A stretch of 64,000 bases of DNA. It comes from Allolobophora icterica. Taxonomy: Eukaryota; Annelida; Clitellata; Crassiclitellata; Lumbricidae. Below the pieces are notes generated by a model that worked only from the letters and a program-made list of their open reading frames with translations, was not told the DNA's origin and made no database searches. Each line of letters starts with the position of its first letter. The stretch's first letter is position 1. Made by a program: the position numbers and the translations under genes. Location of the stretch: the NCBI GenBank assembly GCA_963556255.1, contig OY744616.1, forward strand, positions 28,918,408-28,982,407. The letters are read 5' to 3'. Positions 33,301-45,500 of the stretch are shown piece by piece.

Positions 33301-36300
33301 ATTCATAATATTTGTAGATTTACATAATTAAGTTATATTTAAATCTAGTAAAATAATGCTTTTACGGTTTTCAATTTATGCAGACATTGACGAGTGTGCC
33401 GCAAGAACATCCGGATGTGCTCAGCGTTGCAACAACAACGTAGGCAATTTTACCTGTGGTTGCAATCCTGGTTATGTTCTGGCACAAAACGGAAAAACAT
33501 GTAACGGTCAGTTTAAGTTTCTTTGGAATTACAAATGATTTCGGATTTTACGAAAAATGATGAAATTAGCAATATTTGTTTGCTTGCATAAATGAGTCAT
33601 ATCTACACGTAGATCTACCAAAGTTTAAGTACGAATCAACTAGGTGACGTTTAAAAAGTATACGATACAACCGATATATTTAAGTTTCAGCTTCTTCTTC
33701 TCCTTCGTCCTCCTGCTCTTCTTGTTCTTTTTCTTACTTCTTTTTCTTCTTCTTGTTCTTCTTCTTGTTCTCCTTGTTGTTGTTGTTGTTGTTGTTGCTG
33801 CTGCTGCTGTTTTTTTTTCTTCTTCTTCTTTGTCTTCTTCTTCTGCTTCTTCTAGATAAGAAGAATAACGCTTTTGCGGTTTTCTCTTTATGCAGACATT
33901 GATGAATGTGCCGCAAGAACATCAGGATGTGCTCAGCAATGCAATAACAACGTAGGCAGTTTTACTTGTGGTTGCAGCCCTGGATATGTTCTGGCGGAAA
34001 ACGGGAAAACGTGTAACGGTCAGTTCAAGTTTCTAGAAATACAACTGATTTCGTGTTCAAAGAAATGATTAAATTCGCAGTATTTTTGGATTTGCGTAAT
34101 TGAGTTATATCTAAATCTAGCAAAGTATAAGTAAAAATCAATTAAGTGATGTTTAAAAAGTATACGATGCAATCGGTATAATCTTCTACTTTTTTGTCCT
34201 CCTCATCTGCCTCCTACTCTTCTTTTTTCTTGTTCTTGAAGTTAATATGAATAATGCTTTTTGTGGTTTTCAATTTATGCAGACATTGACGAGTGTGCCG
34301 CAAGAACATCCGGATGTGCTCAGCGTTGCAACAACAACGTAGGCAATTTTACCTGTGGTTGCAATCCTGGTTATGTTCTGGCGCAAAACGGAAAAACGTG
34401 TAACGGTCAGTTTAAGTTTCTTAGAATTACAAATGATTTCGGATTTTACGAAAAATGATGAAATTAGCTTGTTTGTTTGCATAAATGAGTCATATCTACA
34501 CGTAGCTCTACCAAAGTTTAAGTACAAATCAACTAGGTGACGTTTAAAAAGTATACGATGCAACCGATATATTTAAGTTTCAGCTTCTTCTTCTAATTCT
34601 TCCTCCGGCTCTTCTTGTTCTTTTTCTTACTTCTTGTTCTTCTTCTTGTTCTTCTTCTTGTTCTTCTCCTTGTTGTTGTTGCTGTTGTTATTGTTCATTC
34701 TTCTTCTAGATAAGAAGAATAACGCTTTTTCGGTTTTCACTTTATGCAGACATTGATGAATGTGCCGCAAGAACATCAGGATGTGCTCAGCAATGCAATA
34801 ACAACGTAGGCAGTTTTACTTGTGGTTGCAGCCCTGGGCATGTTCTGGCGGAAAACGGGAAAACGTGTAACGGTCAGTTCAAGTTTCTAGAATTACAACT
34901 GATTTCGTTTTCTAAGAATTGATTAAATTCTCAGTATTTGTGGATTTGCGTAATTGAGTAATATCTAAAATTAGCAAAGCATAAGTAAAAATAAACTCTG
35001 TGTCGTTGAAAAAGTATACGATGTAGGCTAATCGATTTATTTAAGTCCCTTCATCTTTTCTTTCTTTTTACTCCTATTTCTCCTCCTACTCTTCTTCTTC
35101 TTTCTCCTCCTCCACTTCGCTGCTTCTTTTGTTCTCATTCTCACCCTTCTCCTTCTCCTTCTTCTTTTTGATGAGAAGAATAACGTTTTTTCGGTTTTCA
35201 CTTTATGCAGACATCGATGAATGTGCCGCAAGAACATCCGGATGTGCTCAGCGCTGCAATAACAACGTAGGCAGCTTTTCTTGTGGTTGCAATCCAGGTT
35301 ATGTTCTGGCGCAAAACGGAAAAACGTGTAACGGTCAGTTCAAGTTTCAAAATTGCAACTGATTTTGTATATAAAAAATGATTAATTTCACAATATTTAT
35401 AGATTTACATAAATTAGTTATATTTAAATCTAGCAAAGTCTAAGTAAAAATCAATTAAGTGAAGTTTAAAAAGTATACGATGTAATCGATATAATCTTCT
35501 GCTTCTTCGTCCTCCGCCTCTGCCTCCTCCTCTTCTTTTTTCTTGTTCTTCTAGTTTAGAAGAATAACGCCTTTGCGGTTTTCACTTTATGCAGACATTG
35601 ATGAATGTGCCGCAAGAACATCCGGATGTGCTCAGCGTTGCATTAACAATGTAGGCAATTTTACCTGTGGTTGCAATCCTGGTTATGTTCTGGCGCAAAA
35701 CGGAAAAACGTGTAACGGTCAGTTCAACTTGATAGCTATTAAAAATGTTTTCGTATTTGAAGAAGTGAATAAATTCACAATATTTGTAGATTTGCATAAT
35801 TGAGTTATAGCTAAATCTAGCAAAGTATAAGTAAAATCAACTGACTCTTTTAAAGTAGCCTATGCAATGTAATAGATATATAAGTTTTGTTACTTATCAA
35901 GGAATTGCTCAAGCTATTATGCATACAATGTACCTTCTTAAAGTTACTGCCTCCAATCCTGGTAATATTTTGTATCTGTTACTATCACTTTCTTTCACGA
36001 TGCTTATTTTCTGTATCATCCGATATGTCTTTTCGTTTGTGCTACTTTCCTAACGTGTGTCGGTGAGTCTCTTTTCTGAAATCATGTAAGATGACGCAGG
36101 TTACTGCAAAATAATATTATGCGGTATGCAAATAAAACTAAGGGCACAAAACTGATATCTGCAAGGTAAATAATGAATAGTTTAGGCAAGTTTTTCTATA
36201 ATGAAAAATTCTATTTCAATTATCGCCCATGGAGTTAATCATAGAGCGCAATATGGATATCTACAAACATGCATACATAATTATATTTAAGTTCTTCGTT

Positions 36301-38969
36301 ACTTTCAGATATTGACGAGTGCGCATCCCGAACTTCTGGTTGTGCACAAGTCTGTACAAACACAGTCGGGAGTTACATGTGCGGGTGTAATCCGGGTTAC
36401 ACTTTGGAACAAAACGGACGATCGTGTAATGGTAAGATGTTTAAAACTTATTCGACAGGTGTTTTCACGATATTAATTCAAATATCAGTGTTTAGATAAA
36501 CTGGATGGTGTTAAATATTTTACGAATTTCGTGTTACCGTTAGGCGATTATCGTGTCTCATTGAACAGGTTGTTCTTAACTCTCAACAAGCACAGTACCA
36601 ATTTGTACCTGTTGATAAAATACTGGGTGCTTAATGGATATCAAACGACAAGAATGCAACAATAGATAGCAAACGACAAGGATGCAATAATGAGTTAGAA
36701 ATTTTAGGCCAATTTAAGAAAATTATTAGGAAAACAAGAAATGTGCCTCCTTCACGTTATTTACAAAAGAAAGGCATATATTAACCTTGGTCTTTAGATA
36801 AAATTGCATCATTCTATGGTGCCAGTTGCTTTACATCCATCTGTTTCACCTGTTGCACTACAGTGAATCATTGAGTGGCTTAATCTTATTTCCTAATTTT
36901 GCAAATCCTTCAAAGCATCTGAGCCATATTATTTACTAGCTGGTTTACCCGGCGTTGCCCGGGGTTATAAGACGCCACCACCACCACCATCACCACCACC
37001 ACCACCACCACCACCACCACGGAAGCGGTGAAAACGGGGGACGCGAAGCCTCACACTGGGTGTGTAATGCCCACCCCGAGACAGCAGTGAAGGTTTGGAG
37101 TGAAAAGCTCGAAAGCTGTAGAAATGCATCGCGGTCAAAGATCTGTGACAGACAGACAGAATTTCTTCTTTATATATATAGATATCTGTCTTCAGACGTA
37201 GACGAATGTGCGACAGGTTTGTAACAATAACGTAGGAAGTTATACATGTTATACATGGTTACGCTTTAGAACAAAACGGAAGATCATGCAATGGTAAATT
37301 GTGCACAAATTCGAGAGAAATTATGCAAATACTTTCGAATAAATTCAACCCTCCAATTAATTATTTGAATTATTCTAAAGAATACAAAAAATTGTCTTAA
37401 ATCAACAAATATGAAGCTTTGACCGAACATCAGACGCTTGCTTTTTAACGTGAACTCTTAAACAATAATTGTAGGCTATGTCAGTTCATATGTGAAAAGC
37501 AAAAGCTGTCAAAACATTAACCATGTTATTTGTTTCATGTTCAGATGTTAACGAGTGTGTTACAGCACATTCAGGTTGCGATCAATTAAATAATAACAAA
37601 CAATGCTTTTTGTTGCATTATCTGTCCATCACCAGTTACTAGTTAACTAAGTGCAACGCAATTCTCTATTTCACGTTTTCAAATCATCTCAAGAGTCTTA
37701 GCTTAATTTTGTCTTTAGATGTTAACGAGTGTACGGCAGGAACGTCTGGATGCGCTCAGATTTGCAATAACAGCATTGGGAGTTATACATGTGGATGTAA
37801 TCCGGGTTATGCTTTGGCACAAGACAGAAAAACTTGCAACGGTATGTTCTGTACAAAATATACAGAATCAGTGTTTGCCTAATTATATTGATTGCAAATA
37901 CAGAGGGATAAACTCAATGCTTAATGAAAACGGTCTTGAATTAAACATACAAAGAAAATTGTTTAAGTGAATACAATTTCATGGGAAGCATGGATAGAAA
38001 TGGGCAACGGGGAAGACCTAAGATGAAGTGGACGGATGAGTTCAGGGATTGATGCCAACAAGATCTGCACAGCTAGAGAATAGCAACGCAGAATCTGGGA
38101 CTATGCAACAGGTGATGCGGTCCACGGATGCTGATGATGACGATGATGGCAATGAACACAATTTAATCTTTAATAGTGTGACTTCCATTGTATCATATTT
38201 GCATGTCAATTTCCTATATTTAAAGTCTCTAAATGCATCAGCCATGTAATTAATTTTATGTTCAGATATAAACGAGTGTGCAACAGGAACATCCGGTTGT
38301 GCTCAGCTTTGTAACAATACCGTAGGAAGTTACACTTGCAGGTGCAATCCAGGTTACAGTTTGGCACAAAACGGAAAATCGTGCAGCGGTATGTACTGCA
38401 GGATATCATTATGCTTAATCGCAAAAAAAATACAAATACGTTTCTACGCGTAGCATCACGAAATGCATAACATTAAATGTTCAGAATATTTTTAGAGACC
38501 AATTATGATACCCATATGTGAGCGTACTTTTTATCATTCTCTGGTGCTTTATACTGCATCATGGAACAATATTTCTTTAGCAATATTATTGCAAGCCTGC
38601 ACTACGTTTAAACCATCTGACTACGTAGGCCATGTTATTTATATCGTTATTCAGATATAAACGAGTTTTGTAGCAGGAGTTTCCGAGGCGCTCAGGTGTG
38701 TAACAATAACGTCGAAAGTTACACTTGTTAAGTTAATGCGCATTAAAATTTCATATAGAACCCACGCTCAAGCAACAGTGCTGTCTTGACAGCATTGTAG
38801 TCCCTGGGCAAAGCAATGCATTGCCGCGCGTGGAGGTCACGCCCACGTTAATTTTTCTTTTGGTCTTTTAATTTGGGGGCCACTAGAATCGTGGGGCCCC
38901 GGGCGACCGCCCAGCGTGCCCATGCCTCAACACCTTTATTGCCTTGTCAATCAACGCTTATTTTGTAGG

Positions 38970-39002
<33 letters not shown>

Positions 39003-39443
39003 TTGTCTCTTTGTGCCGTCGGCTCTAGGAGCCCTAGCGATCGTCATGCCACACAGTCTCCGTTGCCGTCTTGCTACTTCTCCCAGTAGCCCTTGAGTCG
39101 CGCTTTGGCCTGGGAGTCCCACCTCAGCGCTCCGGCCTGGGAGTCCCTCCATCCGCGACCATCGGCGTGGTTTGGTGTGTGGCATGACGATTTTCTTGGC
39201 ATGATTAACAGGGGTGGTTTGCCATTGCCTTCCCCTGGTTTTGCCTGCCGTGCCCGTTCGTTCCCCCTCCTAGGAAGAGTACTTCCTAGGAAGGGTACTA
39301 ACGGTCCGCACCACGAGAAGGTGGGCACGGAGGACTTTGGTTCACCAGCCCAGGTCGGATCCGAGTCTACGCTCATCAGAGTCGTCGGTCAGGTCGCCTC
39401 CCTGCTTTACTCTGTACCAGAGTGACTGGTGAACCTTTGCGGA

Positions 39444-39506
<63 letters not shown>

Positions 39507-42500
39507 CGTAGGCCTATATATCGAGATATTGTTCTCTTTATTCGTATACAAATAATGTTAAAATATTAAACTTTGACAGTGCAAAATTGAGCATCTTTCG
39601 TTACTCTAGACGCTAATGCTATCCAGATTCCAATTACGTACACAAAAACACGGTCATGCAAATTCTATTGCATAATTATTGAGAAATTGTCGTTGTCTAC
39701 AATAATGCGAAAACTCAAGAATATTAAAGCTTAACAAAACCGAGATTGTGTTTCGTTTCCTTTAGATGTTGATGAATGTGCGTTGAGAACGTCTGGATGC
39801 TCACAACTTTGCACAAACACAGTTGGAAGTTATACTTGTGGGTGTAATCCAGGATACGTGTTGGCACAAAACGGGCGGTCGTGTAATGGTAAGTCATGGA
39901 AATGTTTGAAGAAGCTTAGATTAATAACAAATATACAAACGCTGTTAGAAGAAGCCACAAAGCAATTAGTTTCTCAAATAATTCGACAGTTTAATTATTG
40001 ATTAATGTGGATCTCGAATGTCTGGTCGTTCATAAGTTTAAAGAAATACTGTCGGAAGTTGTTTATGAATGTAACACTGGGTACTTACCAGCTTCCAGTG
40101 ACCCATTATGCCAAAGTGAATCGGTGCTTAATCCAATAATATCGCTTTGAAAATACAAGTTTAGAATACGGTAGCCTGTAAGAAAAAGAACAATCAATGC
40201 AATAGATTAATAAAAAAACACGATTATTTAAAACTTAATGGCATTTTCTGTATCCTAAACAACCCTAGTTAAGTACAAGTGCAAACATCATTCTCTTCTC
40301 AACGCATACTTCAATGCATTGAGGAGAGAATGATGACTTCGCATCTCAAAAACCTTCACTTAAGTCCTTGTCTTCACATGTAAACGAATGTACGGCAGGA
40401 ACGTACGAGTGCACTGAGATTTGTAACCACAACATGGGAAGTTATACCTGTGGATGTAATCTCGGTTACACCTTTGCACATAACGGAAAAACCTGGAATG
40501 GTAGGGTCTTTGCAAAATATAGAGAATTTGTGTCATTCATGTAACACAAATTCTCTATATTTTGCAAAGACCTTGTCGTTTCATGAATAACACAAATACA
40601 CTGAATAAATTCAAAAATTAAATTAGTTTTGCACATTCTGACAGAACAAACAAAATTCCCATAAGTGAACACAACTTAGTCTTCAGTTGTAGATTTTAAT
40701 ATATCCAGTATGTCATGATAAGTTCTTCTTTTGTTACACAAAGAATGAACATGTCAGTATCTATATTAAAAGCTTTTTAATACATCAGTCATAATAAAAA
40801 AATAATATTTGTTTACTAAATTCAGACTGCCAAGTACACAGTAAAATTACATGATATAGTAGTTATAATGATAGCAAGTTTAACAGGAGTCGAATTTAAC
40901 TGCAGGCTATGGAAGCCTGCAAGGCGCCCATCTGCCCAACTGCTCATTTTGCAGGGAGTGAAAAGGCTGAGTCAACCTTAATGGGACTAGCGGGTAACGA
41001 ATCCGCGTCCTTCTGAACTTCGTGCCAGCGTGTAACCATTCAACCATCTCCGGCCCATTGTTATTTATTTCCTGTTAGATGTTAACGAATGTGCTGCAAG
41101 AACATCCGGTTGCGCTCAGCTTTGCAACAATACCATCGGAAGTTACACTTGTGGTTGCAATCCAGGTTACAGTTTGGCACATAACGGAAAATCATGTAAC
41201 GGTAAGAATTAGTATTACTTCAAATATACAAATATAGCTGATTTCTCAGCGGTAATTTAGGGGACTTGGTTTCTACCATGCATGCAGAAACACATCCTAG
41301 ATGGTTTCCTTTGCTGTATATTTTCATGTCAGTGTTTTGTATAAAGCCTCCAAGATATCGGCCATGTTATTAATTATATGTTCAGATATTAATCAGTGTA
41401 CAAAATTAACTTTATGTTCAGATGTTGACGAGTGTACTAAAAGAATATCCGGTTGTGCTCAGCTTTGCAACAATACTATCGGAAGTTACACTTGCGGTTG
41501 CAATCCAGGCTATAGTTTGGCACAAAACGGAAAATCATGCAACGGTAATTCGTGTACAAATTTAAAGAACTTTTATTACATTAAAATATCCAAATATAGC
41601 TGATCTCAGGGCTGCATTTTAGGTGACTTGGCACATGCGTGTGATAACCCACGATAAAGCTTGTCCTTTGCCAGTTATTTCCATGCTATTGCTTATGTAA
41701 ATAGCATGGCTGAAGACATCAGCCATGTTATTTCTTTTATGCTTAGAGGTGAGGGAGTGTGCTACAAGAACATCCAGTTGCGCTCAGCTTGGTATTATTT
41801 TCAAATAATACTAATTCTTTGAAGTTGTACACCATCGGAAGTTACACTAATGGTTAGGGGCCTACAATCCAAGTTATAGTGTGCTGCATAACGGAAGGTC
41901 ACGCAAAGATAAGTTGTGTACAGATTGGAGGAATTAGTAGGCCCCTATTATTTGAAAATATTAAACTGTCCCTGATTTCGATGCCACATTTTCCGTCTCA
42001 TCTTTCATGGATGTGAAGATATAAAATAGAGTACCGGTACTTCCATTTGCTGCATACTTCCATGCCATTACTTATGTATAAAACCTCTGACGAAAACATC
42101 TTCCGAAGTTACACATGCGGCTGTAATTCAGTTTAGTATACAAAACGAATTATCGTGAAACGGTAAGTCGTGTACAAATTGAAAGAATCAGTATTACTTG
42201 AAAATACACAAATATTGCCGTTTTCAAAACGGCATTTTCGGTATCCTGTTGCAGGCATGTGAGCATATATAATAGGGTACAACAAATTGTTGGCCATTTC
42301 CAAATCAGTATTTACGTCTGGAATCTATATGCATCAGTCATATTATTTTTTATGTTCAGATATAAATCAGTGTACAAAAATAACTTTATATTCAGATGTT
42401 GACGAGTGTACTAAAAGAATATCCGGTTGTGCTCAGCTTTGCAACAATACCATCGGAAGTTACACCTGCGGTTGCAATCCAGGCTATAGTTTGGCACAAG

Positions 42501-45500
42501 ACGGAAAGTCATGCAACGGTAAGATGTGTACAACTTGAAAGAATTACTATTTTTGGAAATATACAAGTATAGCTATATTCATAACGGCATTTTCGGTATC
42601 TTGTTGCAGTCAAACACGATAGGGTACTTCCAAATGCTGCTCGTTTCTATATCAGTATTCATGTCTAGACTCTCCATAGACTTCACTGATATATTTACTT
42701 TATGCTCAAATGTTGACAAGTGTACTACAACGACATCCGGCTATGCACAGCTTTGTAATAATACCATCGGAAGTAACACTTATGGCTGCTATCCTGGTTA
42801 TTGTTTGGCACAAAATGGAAAATCATGTAACGGTAAGTTGTGTACAAATTGAAGGAATCGGTATTACTTCAAAATATACAAATAGCGCTGTTTATCGGGT
42901 CATTTTCTGTAATTTATTGCAGGCATTTGAACAGGAATGATAGAGTAGGCTACTTCCAATTGCTACTCATTTCCATATCAGTATTTATGTCTAGATTCAC
43001 CCTAGACATCATCGATATTTTTTTATGTTCAGATGTTGACGAGTGTACTGCAAGAACATCCGGTTGTGCTCAGCTTTGCAACAATACCATCGGAAGTTAC
43101 ACTTGTGGTTGCAATCCAGGCTATATTTTGGCACAAAATAGAAAATCATGCATCGGTATGATATGTACAATTTAAAAAATTTTTATAACTAGAATGATAC
43201 AAATAAAGCTAATTTCACAGCGCGTGGTATTTTAGGTGACTTGCTGCATGTAAGCGAATTGCTATGATAGAGGGTTTCCTTGCTGTATATTTTTTAGCAG
43301 TGTCAATGCTTAAGGCCTTTATGATACTAGCCATGTTATTTATATTATGCTCAGATGTAAACGAGTGAATACATCAGCCATATTTTTTATTTTATGTCCA
43401 GATGTTGATGAGTGTGCTACAGGAACATCCGGTTGTGCTCAGCTTTGTAACAATACCATTGGAAGTTACACTTGCGGTTGCAATCCAGGTTATAGTTTGG
43501 CACAAAACGGAAAATCTTGCAGCGGTAAGATATGTGCAATTTCATAAAATTACTATCACTTGAATGATATAATTATCGGGTTTCACAGCGGTATTTTAGG
43601 TGACTTGCCGCATTTAAGCGAATTTATATACTACAGGTTTTTTGCCGAGTGTCAATGTATAAGACCCCTAAAATACCAGCCATGTTGTTAATATTCTAGA
43701 TGGTTTCCCGTGCCGCATATTTCCAAGTCAGTGCTTTTGTTTAAAACCTCTAAGATATCGGCCATGTTATTAATTCTATGTTCAGATATAAATCATTGTA
43801 CAAAATTAACTTTATGTTCAGATGTAAGCGAGTGTGCTACAAGAACATCTGGTTGTGCTCAGCTTTGTGACAACACCATCGGAAGTTACACTTGTGGTTG
43901 CAATCCAGGTTATAGTTTGGCACAAAACGGAAAATCGTGCAACGGTAAGATGTGTGCAACTTTAAAAAAAGTTACTCTCTCTTGAATGATACAAATAAAT
44001 CTGATTTCAAAGCCGTATTTGAAGTGGCATGGCGCATGTTTGCGAACCTACACGATAGGGGGTTTCTTTTGCAGTATAGTTTATATAAGTGTTTATGTGT
44101 AAGGCCTCTAAAGATGTAAGCTATTTTGTTTTAAATTTCTTAGATGTAAACGAGTGTGCTACAAGAACTTCCATGTGTGCTCAGCTTTGTAACAACGCCA
44201 TCGGAAGTTACACTTGTGGTTGCAATCCGGGTTTCAGTTTGGCACAAAACGGAAAATCATGCAACGGTAAGATATATACAATTTTAAAGAATTCGTGTGT
44301 TTTGAAAATATACAAATATAGCTGATCAGGGCTGTTTTTTAGGTGACTTGGTTCACGCGTGTGGCAATCCGAGATAGATTGATTCCCTTGCCTGATATTT
44401 CCATGCCTTTCCTTATGTAAAAAAAAACCTCTGAAAACATCAGCCGTGTTACTTTCTATGTTCAGATGTAAACGAGTGTGCTACAAGAACATCCGGTTGT
44501 GCTCAGTTTTGTAACAATACCATCGGAAGTTACACCTGCGGCTGCAATCCAGGCTATAGTTTGGCACAAAACGGAAAATCGTGCAACGGTAAGTCGTGTA
44601 CAAATTGAAAGAATTAGTATTGCTACAAATATACAAATGTAGTTGTTTCATAGCTCCATTTTCGGTGCCTTGTTGCAGGTATGTGAAGATATATGGTAGA
44701 GTACATCCAATTGCTGTTTGTTTCCATATCAGTATTTATGTCTGGACTCTCCCTAAACATCAGCGATATTATATATTTTATGTTCAGATGTTGACGAGTG
44801 TACTGCAAGAACATCCGGTTGTGCTCAGCTTTGCAACAATACTATCGGAAGTCACACATGCGGTTGCAATCCAGGCTATAGTTTGGCACAAAATGGAAAA
44901 TCATGCAACGGCAAGTCGTGTACAAATTTGAAAGAATTAGGATTACATCAAAATCATACATATAAAGCTGTTTCATACGGCCATTTTCGGTGTCTAGTTG
45001 CAGGCATGTGAACATATGTGATAGAGTACTTCCAATTGCTATTCGTTTCCATATCAGTATTTATGTCTACACTCTCCCTAGACATCAGCGATATTTATTT
45101 TACTTTCAGATATTGACGAGTGCACTGCAAGAATATCCGGTTGTGCTCAGCTTTGTAACAACACCATCGGAAGTTACACTTGTGGTTGCAATCCAGGCTA
45201 TAGTTTGGCACAAAACGGAAAATCATGCAACGGTAAGATGTGTACAACTTTAAAAAATTTACTCTCACTTGTATGATACAAATGAATGTAATTTCACAGC
45301 TGTATTTGAAGTGACCTGGAGCATGTTTGCGAACTTACGCGATAGAGGGTTTCTTTTTGATTTATACTTTATATCAGTGTTTATGCGTAAGGCCTCTAAA
45401 AATGTCAGCTATGTTGTTTATATTTTATTAGAAGAAAACGAGTGTGCTACAAGAACTTCCGGTTGTGCACAGCTTTGTAACAATACAATCGGAAGTTACA

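Noticed and set aside
40980..41060. A functional tRNA gene on the minus strand
   Set aside because: Only box-like similarity; no full cloverleaf. Better explained as a SINE.
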